DNA from: Chionis minor
Lineage: Eukaryota > Chordata > Aves > Charadriiformes > Chionididae
NCBI GenBank assembly: GCA_013398295.1
Contig: VZSF01000638.1
Span: 189,609-253,608 of the forward strand
Reading direction: 5' to 3'
DNA: 64,000 bases
Numbering within the stretch: position 1 is the first letter of the stretch; each line of letters opens with the position of its first letter. The translations under genes were made by a program, and so were the position numbers. Positions 1 through 14,200 of the stretch are shown piece by piece. The notes under the pieces are model-generated. The model did not search any database. It had not been told where the DNA came from and was given only the letters and a program-made list of their open reading frames with translations.

Positions 1-109
1 AGACGTGGTGCTGAGGGACATGGTTTAGGGGTGGTTTTGGCATAGGTTTATGGTTGGACTCAATGGTCTTGAAGGTCTCTTCCAACCCAAGTGATTCTAT
101 GATTCTATA
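1..109 (+). mobile_element. CR1-type retrotransposon 3' tail (fragment)
   Basis: The segment reads through a typical avian CR1-like 3' end: a tract with GGTTGGACTCAATGGTCTTG, then CTCTTCCAACCCAAGTG, closing with two copies of GATTCTAT. The repeated octamer tail is the mark of avian CR1 family 3' ends. Its left part is cut by the window edge, so its length is unknown. It lies in an EGFLAM intron, in the same orientation as the gene. Confidence 0.7.
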
Positions 110-2137
110 ACTCTGGTCATCCCAACTACCTCTTTCATAGGGCCAGTCTGTCAAATATTATCATCAGAACACAATTAAAATGTCTTTATAATTAAGGATG
201 AGGCAAGCTCATTTATGTATGTTAGCTGCAGCAATAGAAAAGCTGACATTGGTGAACTTGGGTTTTGCCTGAAATGTCCTGGGATGGAAGCAGCATGGTG
301 TGTGCAGGGAGCTTGGGATGGAGCAGGGATGCTGAGGAGAAGGACAGCTGCAGAACCTGAGCTATTTACCAAGGTGTCTCAGAGGAGAATATATTGTCCC
401 CTGCGATTTTCCTCGGCCAGGCATTTGTGGGATCAAGATCTTCATCCTTTGGTGTATTTTTTAAGGTTTGGTTTACATGGAGAAGAGTAATCCTTAACCC
501 CTCAGCACATGAAGAGCCAGCAGTGTTCAAATGCCTGCAGAAAGCATTGTCAAACTCATGCTGGTTTCAAAAATTCTGTGAATCCAAGAAATAGCTTGCA
601 GTTCTGAAGTGATGACTCAGCAAGGCTTTATCATCCATAATTGTAATTAAATCTAGGAGAGCAGGAGGGTTAGCATGATGATGATGACCTAATCAGTAGA
701 GGAGATAAAATGCATGTATTGCCACTTATTAGGTAGCCAGACCTATCTGGTTCCTTTATGTGTATGTATTGACATCTTCAAGGTGATTGAATTCTGTTAC
801 CTATTGATTTATCCAAGGTAGTTAAACCCTAAATGCTACTACAGAAGAAAAAGGACAAGTGAATGGCATTGCTCAATGGTATTTTTTTATGGAGGTTTTC
901 TGAACCAAGTGTCAAAGTAATATTGTCAGTGTCATCCAAATAGATGAAAATAGGCTTTGAGAAAATTTGGAAGAGCAAATAGGTACAACAAAAGGATTTC
1001 AAAGTTCATGTTGATTGTTCAAAAAAAAAGAAAAAATGGAAATTGTTATTTCATGTTTTCAAAATTATATACGTTTTTAATCAGCATTTGAATCACTATT
1101 GACTCACTATTTCAAATCACATTTTTTTCAGTTCTTTCATTTTAAAATCTATCTTGTTTTCATTTTTAAGTGCAAGTAGCCTGAAAATACAAAACATTAT
1201 TTCACCTGAACCAGTTTTGTATTTTTTCATTGAAACCTAGAAAGTCTTCAAGTGACCCAGGCAACATCGTTTCTGATTTCTCCAGCTTGACGAGTGAATC
1301 AAACACAAGTTTCATTGCTCATGGAGGAAAGGCTGCAAGATAACACTTGGACATAAAATGCTTTAACCAGTGTAGTCAAATGACATTTGAAAACAAGATA
1401 AAAAGTTCTGTAGAACTTCTGAAGAGGAATGTGGTCTTGCTCTTTATATAGGCTGCTATTCATACTAGTGCTGAACTAATAAAGACTGTAAGAACAGTTT
1501 TAAAATGCTTCCTTTGAGACTGGTGAATACTTTGCACAACTGGGGATTATTGTTCCTAGCCAGGATCTCATCATGTCATTAGCATCATATTTTAGTGACT
1601 TCCCCTTAATGTAGAGCAGCCAGGCTTTGTGTGTGTGTGTAGATGTCACGTAACAGGACGCATAAATACAGCTGATAAGCCAACACAAAGTAGTTCTGTT
1701 TTAAAAGAGGATGAAGAATGTGGGAGTAGACCCACTCTAGTGGGATAAAGTGGGAAGCTTTATCTCCAGGCTTATGTCATTGTGAAATGATGCTGTACAG
1801 CTGAGACAAAAATTTGTCTTTATGTGTTCTAAATGACTGAGCAGAAAAATTAGCTCAGAGGTAGACGAAATACCTGATGGATTATTGAAATGTTTCATTT
1901 ATAAATAAAAGTAGAGTGGTTGTTATTTGCTGTAGGAACATGGTTTTCTTTTCCTTTGCTGTTGTGGCTCAGAAATTGTTACTTCCTTGTAAGAAAAGAA
2001 ACGCAGTGAATTATTTTTATTTTTTATTTCGAAAATCATGACAGAGGACTTGAATTTTTAACCTCACAACAATATTTGAAAATATCAGAAAGGCAAAAAG
2101 TGTAAAATACTTGAAAGTTTTCTTCCCCTTAAAACAG
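110..2137 (+). other. EGFLAM: EGFLAM intron (5' side cut by window edge)
   Basis: AT-rich sequence between the CR1 tail and the first EGFLAM exon in the window. I looked for the preceding exon, which should end with a laminin-G strand just before the Ser-Glu-Glu-Pro of the next exon, and did not find it here. A short GT run lies near 1630-1640. The intron ends in a pyrimidine tract and CAG at 2135-2137. Open frames here are short and unlike known proteins. Confidence 0.8.
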
Positions 2138-2249
2138 GAGTGAAGAACCTGTCAGTCTGGGTCAATGGCATGAGTTGCGAGTGTCTCGCACTGCAAAGAA
2201 TGGCATCCTACAAGTGGACAAACAAAAGCCAGTGGAAGGGATGGCAGAG
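2138..2249 (+). CDS. EGFLAM: EGFLAM exon: laminin-G 2, central strands
   Basis: The acceptor is CCCCTTAAAACAG and the donor is GCAGAG/GTGAGC. The first base completes a codon from the previous exon; then 37 codons are open, beginning [20 protein letters not shown] and ending VEGMAE. The motif W-H-x-L-R-V-x-R is the conserved strand of laminin-G folds. The exon ends in phase 0. It is 112 nt long, too short to appear as a notable open frame by itself. Confidence 0.93.
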
Positions 2250-5200
2250 GTGAGCACATGGCATGACTTGCCATGAATACAGCTGTTAGACTATAAAAGG
2301 GTTGCATGGTAAACTACACGGGCTGCTCCTAAAGCTCTTACAAGAGCAAAAAGAGTACACATATCAGGACAACATTTTCTGAAGCCCAAAACTGGAAATT
2401 TCCATGTGAATTCTTCCCTCTGGGGACAGGGATCCTTGTAAAGGGCAGCTGAAGTCATAACTTTACCTGCTTTTGCCATGTAACTGGACTCACATTTTTG
2501 TGTTTGGTTCATATGTGTTGTTGTGGTTCTTTTCTTGGTACTTTTGGATTGTGCCAAACTCTGTTGAACAACTGTGTGCACTATGAAATGTGTCATCTGG
2601 TGAAGGATGATATTGAAAACTTTGTGCACAAAGTCCTGTTTTTACCTCTCTCTGAATATTGTGCTCGAAAGGTAGACCAAAAGAGAATTGTTTGTTTGTC
2701 TTCTCCTTGCAAAAGTAATTTTCAGGACAGAGTAAGGGCTGGAATACTCAGACAGTTGATCACTTGCATTTTATTCTTCCCTCACCAAGAGGTCACACTG
2801 AGTCAAGTTTGTAGTAAGGTGCAATTTTGTTTGTACTGAGCAGGGTATTCACACTAAGCACTCAAACACATGCACAGAGATAGTTTTTAGTCCCAAGAAT
2901 CTGAGGCTAGAACTGCTTAGAAAATATCTTTTATTCTCTCCTAGTGGAAAGGCTGGCCAGAAAACCAGACTCCGGATGCTGTTAGCAGAAGAATCTGCAG
3001 GTTTTTCTGCAAAGTGGGAAACTATTTAAAGCTTAGACTTTTCTTGAAAAATGTGAATAAATTGAAATTCCAGTTGTCTGTCAAGAAACAGATTGAGTTG
3101 GAAACATTCAAACAGAGCAGTTGAGACTTCTTTAGATAGATGGGTCAAGATGAAGACTCCTTTGTTTTTTTCCTCTAAGTGCTGCAGTGCAGCTGCAGAA
3201 GGAGGTTGGCAGGGAGCCGCCAACAAAGAAATCACAGGAGTGTCTGCAGGACTGGAATTACATAGATATCCTGTCCTTAGCTGTTAAACATCTTTCAGTT
3301 CACTCTAGGACCCTGACTAGTCCCATCAAGTATCCTGAGCATCTGCTTCTGGTAACCAATGCAATCTCAATGTTTCTTTCATTTAGCCCTGTAGCTTGCT
3401 ATGGGTTATCTTTTTAGATGTTAGAAACATTAAATGACTTTGCTCTGATTTTAACTTTATGAACCTCATTCTGGTTTTAGATTTACATCAACGTACCTCA
3501 GGTCTTTGCCATTAGAGATAGATGTGCAGTCAGAAATCATGAGTCAGTCTCCTTTCTTTCTTTGTTCAATATTCCCATTTTGAATTACTTGAGGTTTTCC
3601 AGCTAGTTCTGATTAGGCTAAAGCACAGTCAGGAGCCACTGTCCTACAGTGGCTTTCTTGAAAGAATTGTACAAAGAAATGAAATTAACAGAAGTAAAGA
3701 GGCATTAAAATAAGCTGTAACATGTAATGTAGGCTAATCGGAAGATACAAGCATGGTTCCAGCTACTCTAATAAAATATTCTTATGTTTCTTGCAGGGGG
3801 CTTTCACTCAGATTAAATGCAACTCTGAAATATTTATTGGCGGAGTCCCTAGTTATGACACTGTGAAGAAGAACTCTGGGATCCTCAGACCCTTCAGTGG
3901 GAGCATCCAGAAGGTACGTGCCCAGAGAAACACACTGGAGACATTTATTTCCATTTCATCCGCTTTAGGTGGAGCTGTGCCCTTATACCACTGGCGATAT
4001 CCAAAATAATCCAAGGTTTCACCTCAGAAGCCCACCAGAAAGTGTTTAAACACATATTTCGCAGTGAGAAGTCATTCTAATTTTAATAGCCAGTAAGTGT
4101 TACCACTGGCAGTCTCCCTGTTAATTTCCATACTGTACTAATAAGTGAGCAGAAGCCATATGGCATCGAGTTCAGAATGATGGACAAAGCTATGTCAAGA
4201 TTAGAGTCCTCAGAGTGCCCTGTAGCATGATAATTGTTTAAGCCCAGAAATAAGAGACATATTTTTAAGAGTAGGGGCTTGTAAACCTCTGGAACAACAT
4301 AGCCAGAATTCAGAAAGAAGCTGAGAAGGCAGTGGAGTCTTCACTGGTCCATCTTTACAACAGGACTGGATGTTTTTTTGCTGTTGGAGTTGTTTAGTAC
4401 TGTTTCAGAGTATATATGCCTGATGCAACCCTTTCTCACAGTAGGGCCGCCTAAGGTGCATCGTCTGCATTATGCAGGAGACAGATTAACTATTACCATT
4501 CTCAGTTTAGCCTTAAAATCTATTTGTTTGTGAAAACAGACTTCTTATTTTGATGTAGCTGAGATCAGAAGACATACTCACATGTAATCTCCCTGCCAAG
4601 ATATCAGCTGAGATTATACAAGTATCAGTTTGTACTGGAGAACATATGTTGCTGACATACTGGAAAAATACCAGCATTTAACAATTCTCTTCAGTTTATA
4701 TACAAGTAGTTTTGTGAAGTCATTAATTACGTTTTTTGTCCATCTTAACTCTTATCTTCTTTTAGGCAAGATGAGATACTAGAAAGCAATAGAAAATGTG
4801 AAAAACAAGCTGTTCTGTTTAGTATATCTGTTGTCAACACTTGTCTCCTGGAGGGTTTCCTGATTTCAGAAATGCTTTTTGTCAGCCGTACTCATCTAAT
4901 TTTACTACCCTAGCTCATGGCTCAGCTACAAAGCATTGCACAGGTGTTCAGACGCAAGGCTGGTAAATCCCACACAGCTTCACCCTATATGGGTGTTTCC
5001 TAACGCTGTGCCGCAAAACACAAAAGAAATTAATCTCCAGTGGGTCAGTGTGAGCAACAGAATGAGCTGGGCTTCTGCGACTGGAAAACACACATTACAA
5101 GAAGTAGTTTTTTGGCCAAGTTTTGAGGGTTACATTTCTGTGAAGTCCTTAGAGAAGTCTTCTGAGTACAGTACTGGAAATTTGGAAGTTTTCAGCAAGT

Positions 5201-8200
5201 GTTTTCCCCCCTTGCTTTTTTTTTTTTTTTTTTTTTTTAAAAAAAACACATAGATTATCTTGAATGACCGGGCAATTGATGTGAAACGGGATTTCACTTT
5301 TGGAATCAACCTAGCGAATGCTGCCCACCCCTGCGTGAGCTCACCATGTGCAAATGGAGGCACCTGTGTTCCCAAGAAGGACAGCTACGAATGTGATTGT
5401 TCCCTGGGCTTTGACGGGCAACATTGCCAAAAAGGTAACGGTGGCTGCATTTCAATCTAGAGATCCGGAGTTGATCACAAAACCAAGAGAAATTTGGCAC
5501 CTACAACTGCTGTTGTACACATCCCTTGAAATAGAAACCCGGAGGCCAGAGCTCCCTTTGCATCCGTGTCCGTTACATGTACCCAGGGAAGCATTAATTT
5601 TGTTATTTTGGAATGTAGGAACTGTTAGCCCAGCACAGAGCTATGATCCATAGATAGCAGCCTGGTATCTGGGTGATTGTGGTGGCCAACACTGAACACT
5701 TCATACACCTCCCTAATCATGCAGTGCTATACAAAGGGGGAATTCCTGCCAATGTCCTGCAGGCAGTGATTCTGTTACGTCCTGAAGCCTGAGCTTTGAT
5801 AACCCTCGTAATTTTATCCTCCCTAGGGCTCACAACAAATGCTGTTCTCATATACAGAAAGGTCTAGTCCTTTTTTAGACACTGACTACTCTGATGGTAA
5901 TTTCACCATATGCACCTGCCCTACCCTGGTACAGCAATGGAGAACACCAAGGAGGAAAACCTGCCCAGATGCACATTATTCTTCTTTCCTCAGAGCCACT
6001 GTAATAGTTCAAACGTTAGATTGGGGAAAGCGTTAAGATTGCAGGAAATGTTTAAAAAAAAGTGCTTTGGGTTATTCCACTAGATGGAGATGTTTCCCCT
6101 CTGTAAGGCTCGATCTTGAAAAATTCCTAAGGGAAGGTTTTGTAATGTAACAGCAAGCTTGGTTCAAAAGAGCTGACTGACATTATTGTCTTCACTCACT
6201 CCCTCATTTCTCACAGGCACAACTTCAAAGTTAAAAGTAGTGGTTTTGGTTAAATCGTGATGAATAGATTGGCCTTTTCTCCCAAAAAGACAGTATCTTA
6301 GAACAAAATGATTTTATTAAAATACAATGCAAGAAAGTCCTTTGCTTACGTTGTTGTGGTCTAACTAATAGCTGGAACAACGTCATTTATCCCGGCTTCT
6401 CTGTGGGGAGGAGGAAGAATTGTGATTTTGGCTTTCTAGGTATGTGCAGGGTGTTAAGCTCCTGACTTCAAGATGGTGTCGGCATCAGTGCTGAGGTCTG
6501 CAGGGGGAGTCAAGGCAAGCGGGTGCTTTGCAGCTTGGGTGTGTGGCTACCTGCCTGTTCAGGGAGCTCCTGTGCATTGCTGGGGACAAAATTTCTCACT
6601 TGTCTACTTCTGACCCAAGTCCCAAGAGCAGCGTCCCGAGCTGCCCGCTGTGGCACCCGCCGTGTGGCCCTGGCGGTGCTGCTGCTTGGCTGGCGTGCTG
6701 CGCCCTCTCCTCCCTGTCGTGACCCAAGTGGGCGTCCAGGCTTTCCGAGACAGCCTGAAGCACCCCGTGCCTTTGCGTTAGGCTGGATCCTGGGTGTCAA
6801 GCCAACTGTTGTGGTTTAACCCCAGCCAGCAACTAGGACCACACAGCTGCTTGCTCACCTCTGTTCCCCCCACCCTCAAAGACAGGTACGGAGAAAAGGG
6901 AGAAAAGGAGAGAAAAAGAAAAAAAACAACTTGTGGGTTGAGATAAAGGCAGTTTAATAGAACAGTAATGGAAGAGGAAAAAATCACCACCACCACCAAT
7001 ACTACTGCTATTACTACTACTACTACTATTAAATAATAATATATTAGACACAAGTCACTCACACCACCCTACCAGCCCAACCCAAGCAGAGATCACGGAT
7101 TCCTTCCCCGCAGCCAACCCCTGAGCATGACGTCTATGATATGGAATATTCCACTGGCCACTCCGTCATTCTGTCTATGGTCCTTCTCAGCTTCTGTGGG
7201 AAGCTGAAAAAAGTCCTTGACTGGTGTCACAGAATCACAGAATGTTAAGGGTTAGAAGGGACCTCTGGAGATCATGTGGACCAACCCCCCTGCCAGAGCA
7301 GGTCCCACCTACAGCAGGTTGCACAGGATGGCGTCCAGGCGGGTTTGGGATGTCTCCAGAGTCGGAGACTCCACCACCTCTCTGGGCAGCCTGTGCCAGT
7401 GCTCTGCCGCCCTCAAATGAAAGAAGTTCCTCCTCATGTTCAGATGGAACTTCCTATATTCAAGTTTGTACCCATTACCTCTTGTTCTTTCACTGGGCAC
7501 CACTAAAAAAAGACTGACGTGCAGAGAGCATGGATGTCCCTCCTGACTCTCGGTCGATGACGGCCTTGATGAACCTGGAGCAGATGTCTCAAAATAATCC
7601 TTACTTGTGTCTCTTTGGTAGGGTGTAGGCACAGCTAGGGAAGGATGCACATGTGTGTCTGCTTCTATTTCAGAATGGGGTTTTGGTTAGTGCACTCAGC
7701 TGGTATGTGAGAGGCTGAAGGGGCAGTCTCCATCCTGCTTGCTGGTGAGCTGCTGTAACCCCACGCCCTGAAAAAACAAAGTGCTTTGGAGGGACTACGG
7801 CTCATTCTCCAAAATTATACATACCACTTATAGAACTCAACTTAGATGATGCTGGTACGAGATACGTGAGATATTGATTCATATTGTAATGGATCATTGG
7901 CTGAGGAGTCAATAGAGTTTCTGCTGGCATTGGTGGGTTTTATATCTTTTGTCCAAGCTGTGGGGAGTGTTAAAGGTATTTTTATACTTAATTATAAGAT
8001 GGAGTAGAACAGCAGACTGTTGCTTTCCCCTGATTAGAGCTGATCCCCAGGTAAACCACGGTGAGTCACTGGGATTTGAAAACTAGGATTACCAGAGGGG
8101 TTTGGTGCTGGTCCTACCTGTCTGCACCTTTGTGTGTTTTGAGCAGGCAAATATAAATACTTGGGGCAAAACAATAATAAAAGAGTGCTACCTTCTTAGG

Positions 8201-11200
8201 TGGTTGTAGTTGCTTATGCAAGTGGGAAGTGGGGATCACAGGAAGCTGGGCAAAGGGAGATTTTTATGCTGTAGAAAAATAAAACGAGAATGTTCTTGTT
8301 TTGTTTTGTGCTGACTCACTGCAGAGTGTGGAAGTTACTGCCTAAACAGTAAGTACTGCGAATGATGTGAAAAATGCTCTGTCATTGTGCGTCTGTGTCT
8401 GCTCGAGCAAGCTGGATGCTAGATTTCCATTAAGCCTGGCAAGCTTCTGTCAATAAGCCAAAATATCTTCCGGGGTTATAGAGTACTTCCTTAAACCTTG
8501 TCCTGTTGATATTTTAAACTGCATCCAGAGCACCTGCCAAGTGCGGAGCAGTGGCTGTAGAGCCAGTCCCTGTATTTGCTAAGCAGCCCGGCCAGGCTGA
8601 GCTCTTTGTAGGGGTAGGTGCTACTTCAGGCTGCCCTGCAGTTCCGAGCTCACTTCTGCTTGTTCTGTGAGCTTTGGTGCCTCTCTGCCCACCCGTGAAG
8701 AGCAGAGAGTGGAGGCGTTCGGTCCTAGGTCTCCTTAGTGGCCCTGTTCCCTTCCAGTTGCAAAGATCCTGCATGCATCAAGGGTACTGCTAAAATTTAC
8801 TCCGTTTTCTGCGGTCAAATTCAGTGCAGCAAGTGAAGAGCATATGGAAAAGCAAGCAGAGATAAATGCCCGTCCCGCTCCATGGAGGAAATCGGAGTGC
8901 TAGAGCAGGGGGAAGAGCAGCTGCATGGGTACCTCTGCTGAAAGCAAGAGCAGTGGGTCTGTAGTGCTGATGTGGGACATGACGGGGGAAGAAGGGCTCC
9001 TTTCATGCTCTGCTGCCATCCACTGCGGTCAGATGCTGTCCTGTGCAGAGAGCATCAGAGCTGGCAAGGAATGTCTGGCCGCGGGTAACACATCTTTTGC
9101 AATCTTCCCAGTGATGCTGGCAGGCTGCAGGCTGCGGACCGCCTGTGGTGGTTTCTTTAGACACATTAGGCAGCTTTCCTGATTTCACTACGGGAGAAAA
9201 CAGGCATTTGTCACTATCTAAAATTCTCAGTCTTGGCACTTAGAGCTGAATTTCATATTGCTGCTCTTGGCTGCCAGACTACACCAATTGTTGCACGTCT
9301 GTTACAGTGAGCTCTTAAAGCCCAGCCAGCCTCTGCATTGCATAAAGAAAGCAAGCATCTGCACACTGAAAAGCTTGAAATTTATATAGATGGGATTAGC
9401 TGTGGGTTGAAGGGATTAGTTCTCAGGAAGAAAATAGGATGAAGGCAGCTATTTTAAGGAATTTATAAAACTGGCTTATATTAATGCAGCAGTCGGTTAT
9501 GAGAGATCAGCAGCAAGCTGCAGGATGTTTGCTCGAAAGAAAACCTGTTCAGGCCAGCGCTCATAGCCTGCCGAAGGGTGTTTGTCAGGGGTACGCAGTG
9601 ATTTATGTCACACATCTGAGTCGTTTTGCCAAAGTCTTCTCCATGTGCAGCAGCACACCAGCTCCAGGTCAGGTTGCCATCCCGGCAACTGTGCACCACG
9701 GCTGTGCCAGGGGCTGTCCCCAGAGAAACGGGAAGTGCTGCGCGTGGGACGGTGGTGAGGTGCGAGCAAAACGCCCTCCAAGGCAGCACTGCACGGATAA
9801 ACACGGATAAAAATAAAATTTGCAATGTTTTCCCAATACTTTCCCAATATTTTCCTGTGCTAACGTTTATGGTGGAGCAATACGTTAGGCCCAGGACGTG
9901 AAGGCTGTGAGTATAGCGACTGTCAGCAGTGTAAACTGCCTCAACTGCCACCCTTAGTTTTAGGTACAAACTGTCTGTGCCTTTTTGCAAACAGCGTGAG
10001 TTCAGCTCAGTTCTGTGCCAACAGCAGAATGGCAATGCAGAAGTAAATTGATGAAGCTTGTCTCTTTTTTTTCCTTCCACTTCCATGTCAGCTGACACTT
10101 ATCTTCATTTTTTTATTTACTTTTCAGCTATTACAGAGGCAATTGAAATCCCACAGTTTATTGGTCGCAGTTACCTCACATATGATAATCCAGATATCCT
10201 GAAAAGGTAATATATCTGCTGTGAACATAAATATTCTGTTTGTTAAACATTATAATGCTAGAAGCCTCTTGTGGGAGGATGTTGTACATTTAAGTCTTCT
10301 AAGCTGTATTTGCCATATTTCTGAATTTCATGGGGAAAAAAAATTCTGTGCCTATGCTTGTGGCTCAGTTTATTATAATGTCTGAGTGTCTTGCAGCCTG
10401 TAGATAAATGGCATGCACAGGGTATGTCTGGCGTGGAGAAGGACTGGTAGGTGCTTTCTGAGAGCAAAGAACATACATACAGAGGCTGTATCTGTAAAGA
10501 GACTAAAGATTTTAACCCCTGCTTTAGCCTAAAATTTAAGTCCTCAAACTTATGTTTGGCTGCTCTGTACCCTAGAAGATGCCTGAATTCCAGGAAATTG
10601 TGGGTTGTTTCAACAAATTCCTCCTGTATTTCAGCCATTAGCTAGAGGAGGCTTCACAAATGTCCTCACCCGCAGGTCTGTACCCCTCACCTACCAGGAC
10701 TTTCTGATTTGCCCTTCTTAACGCTTTTTCCACTGGCTTCTGAGGGCACCAGATCTACAGGGCATTCTCAAAATTTGCTTGTTGGACTGGATTTCACATT
10801 GGGCTTCGGGAGAAAAAGGATTTTCTCTTATTTGTGTGGAGTAACTGAGTAGCTATTGTGTTTGGGATTCTGGAAGGGCAAGTTCAATTCCCCCGCTCCA
10901 AAATGCTGGAAATGGGGATGTGGAACAGATTCCCTCACACGTCAGCGTGTAGGCGAGTTGCAAGACAAGTGAAGAAATACTGATCATCTTTTATGTTTTT
11001 TTGAAAGAAGACTGCCTCAGTTCAATAGTTTGCTAATATTCCCTTCCTCTACGTTAAACAGGGTATCGGGATCAAGAACGAACGTGTTCATGAGGTTTAA
11101 AACCACAATGAAGGAAGGTCTTTTGATGTGGAGGGGAGACAGTCCCATGCGACCTAACAGTGATTTCATTTCTCTAGGCCTTCAGGAAGGAGCGTTAATA

Positions 11201-14200
11201 TTCAGGTAAACTTTCCCTTATTTTTGTTGCACGCACAACACTGAGGGCTCAAAGGAATTCCCACAGCACATCCCGTGCACTTGTCCTTTGGTACAGTGTG
11301 GTACAGTTACATCCTCAAGGTTTTGTTCAGTGGCAGGTCCCGTTACTGCCTGGGAAAGGATGTGAGTTGAAGAGGTAATGTGCTGCAAGCTTTGCATCAT
11401 TCCCGTCCCTTCCCTCTCGATTTTTAAAACATCCATTTTTTAACGTGATTTTCTAAAAGTCACCTTATGGGGGTACGAGTGGTGCCCATGGCTCTCTCCA
11501 TGCCTCTTGAAGCACTTGCCGTCTCAGTTAAGCAGAGCAGGTGTAGGGTTGGCAGAGAGAGCAGGGGTCAAGGAAAAACTCCACCGGTGCTCACTGCAGG
11601 CTCACTCGTCACCAGAGCAGGGAGCAGCACATGGCAGCAGCTCACTGCACATGGCAGCAGGGCTCCCACCTTCTCAGACACCCAAATATCCAACCCGATG
11701 GCACAAACCCAGCTGTCACCAGGCTTTGTTACTGCCAAAAAGCTGAAATTGGGCAGTGTTGGGAAATGTTGGTCTGAACTCTTGTTCTTTCTCCAGAATT
11801 GTTTTCTCCCTTGCAGACTTAGGCAGACTCCATGCAATTTTTTGCATAGTGCTTTTTTGGGACTTCTGCCTTTTGAAAGCCGTATCTTTCCTCATGATCC
11901 CCTTTTAGGTTGTGTAAGACAGATATTGAAACAGCAAACTGCAAATGGAATCATTATTATGGATTGTTGTGAGACACTGTTGATAAAGTGATAAAGATTT
12001 TATTAATCAGTTAAGCTAATTTGAAGCTATCTTTTTACTTGACTTACTCGGTTGTTGTTTGCTACCATAGATAAGTTGCAGATTTCTATTTAATTAATTT
12101 CTTTTAAGCTTTTTTTTTTTTTTTAAATGTGATTTTCTGTGGTTAACTTTGCCAAAACTCTTAGTTTCCTTGTGGTTTTATAGACAAGAAACTGACTGCA
12201 GAAATGGTGCATTTTTAAAATGTCTTTGGGTCAGCCTGTCTTTCCAAGATGTGTGGTATTAAGTGGCCGCTCTGTTCTGTCTGTTTTCTAGCACAGTCCA
12301 TTTTTTATTAGGGTTGTTGCTATCCCCTAGAGATGAAGATACACAAAGGTTTTAGACCAATTTTACTGAAATTATCTATACCTTCAACATTCACTTAGGA
12401 AGGTGAAAAATTAAGGCCCCATATTAAAGCTCTTGTAAATAATCACTGCATAGTGAAAGGGAGCACCAAACAAGATGGTGAAAGGACAAACATAGAAAAA
12501 AGAAGTATCATCTTCTTTCAGAAAGAGTGATCCTCAGGCTCCTTTTCCACTCTTTGAGAGGTGAGGTCAGGAGAATACCAGGGCTGTGAATTGGTCAGAA
12601 GTATTTTTCTGTAGCCCAGACTTAGATATCTGTGTTCTGGTCCAGTTTGAAATTTAAAACACACCTTTTCTTTCACTTTTTCTATGGCCTAAGAGAATCG
12701 GTTCCCTCGACAGTGTAACTGCTGCTGTAAAGCCTTTCTGTTGCTCCCTGCTTCTGTAGAAGATTATATCGCTATTGTAAGGGATCCCCATTCATTTAGG
12801 GATATGTATCTCATTTTTGTAACCAAAGGTCTGACATTTAGATACAATCCTTCTATAGTTCCCGACCTGGACTGGTATCTGCGTCCTGGGAGAAAGGAAG
12901 TGCTTGTTTGAGACTCACTTAAACCTCTGGGGAGTCAAAATTGGGACAGCCATCTTGCTTTGGGCAGCTCACCGTACTGTTCTCTTAACATACTGTTCTC
13001 AAGTACCTAACTCTGGCCATGAACTTAATTCCATGTTCAGCCAGTTTTGAAGAGCTGGTGATGTTGGCTTTAATCTCTCAAGCTTGGTACAGGCTGAAGG
13101 CCAGCAGCGGCTGGCTTGGGCTAATTCATCCTGTTTATTTAGGCAGCTGAGCGCCCGGTAGCTCACTGTGTTGTAGCATCACTTCCCCTTCGCCAAGGCT
13201 GGCCCCAGTTTCTGGGACCCAGAAATTAAGATGCCTAGAGTGTAAACATGATGGGGACGTGATGTCTGCTGAATAATTTTAGTAGCAGCAAACACAAGGA
13301 TATAATCAGAGCTGCGACTGAAGCAGAAAACTTCACGATTATCTTTGCGTTTATTTATTAAGCTTCATCCTTTCTAGCATTGCAGGTCTCAACCTTCCCT
13401 ATAATTCAGATGATTTGTAGATCTGTTATAGGTCATGTGCTTATTTGCTCTGGTAATGATTTATTTATTAACTGTGTTTGCAACATCCTACTGCTGTCTC
13501 CCATTAGGCCAAAGGTCTGCGGGTCACTGACCTTCACAACCTCCTGTTTTGGGGAGGAACTGCCGTGCAGAAGCCCACCTCTTGCTCCCGTGGGTTGGTG
13601 GTGATGGTACCGTCTCTGACCTGGACAGGAGGGAGTTTTGCCTTTTTCTCCATGAGTGTGGCTTTGCGAAATATGTGTGTTACTGCTGGTCTTCCAAAGA
13701 ACTCCACCACTCGCCTCATAATCTGAGCCATAAGGGGAGCTCTGGGGGCTGAGCAGGTGGGGCATAGAGTAAGGCGGTCTGAACAGTGTGGCAGGCAGCT
13801 GGCCTTTGCAAAGGAGGCAGTAACATTATTATTATTTTTTTAATTATAGCTATAATTTGGGCAGTGGCATTGCTTCCATCACGGTGAATGGCTCTTTCAG
13901 CGACGGCCGGTGGCACAGGGTCAAGGCTGTTCGGTAAGTGTCCACGCTTCATCTGGGAGGTGTTTTGGAGCCACCCCGCCATTAAAGGTTCTGGCTGGCG
14001 TGTCTGGATGCTGGTCAGGTGTGAATCACTGTGACTCCAGGCTCTCACATCACTCAGGAGTTGAACTGTTAGCAACTTGGCTGTTTCAGGACGATGTACA
14101 CAAAGATTATTGTATTAGAGGTGACAGTGCCAGCTCAGTACAGCTCAAGGCAGGCTGCCAAAGTCATGCGGGGCTATTCTGAGGCTGTGACAGACACTCT

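Noticed and set aside
9481..10098. 205-codon minus-strand open frame in an EGFLAM intron
   Set aside because: No recognisable domain, antisense to the gene and without splice or promoter support; the composition looks like translated non-coding DNA.
11467..11991. 174-codon plus-strand frame in an EGFLAM intron
   Set aside because: No domain and no splice-site pair that would place it in the transcript.
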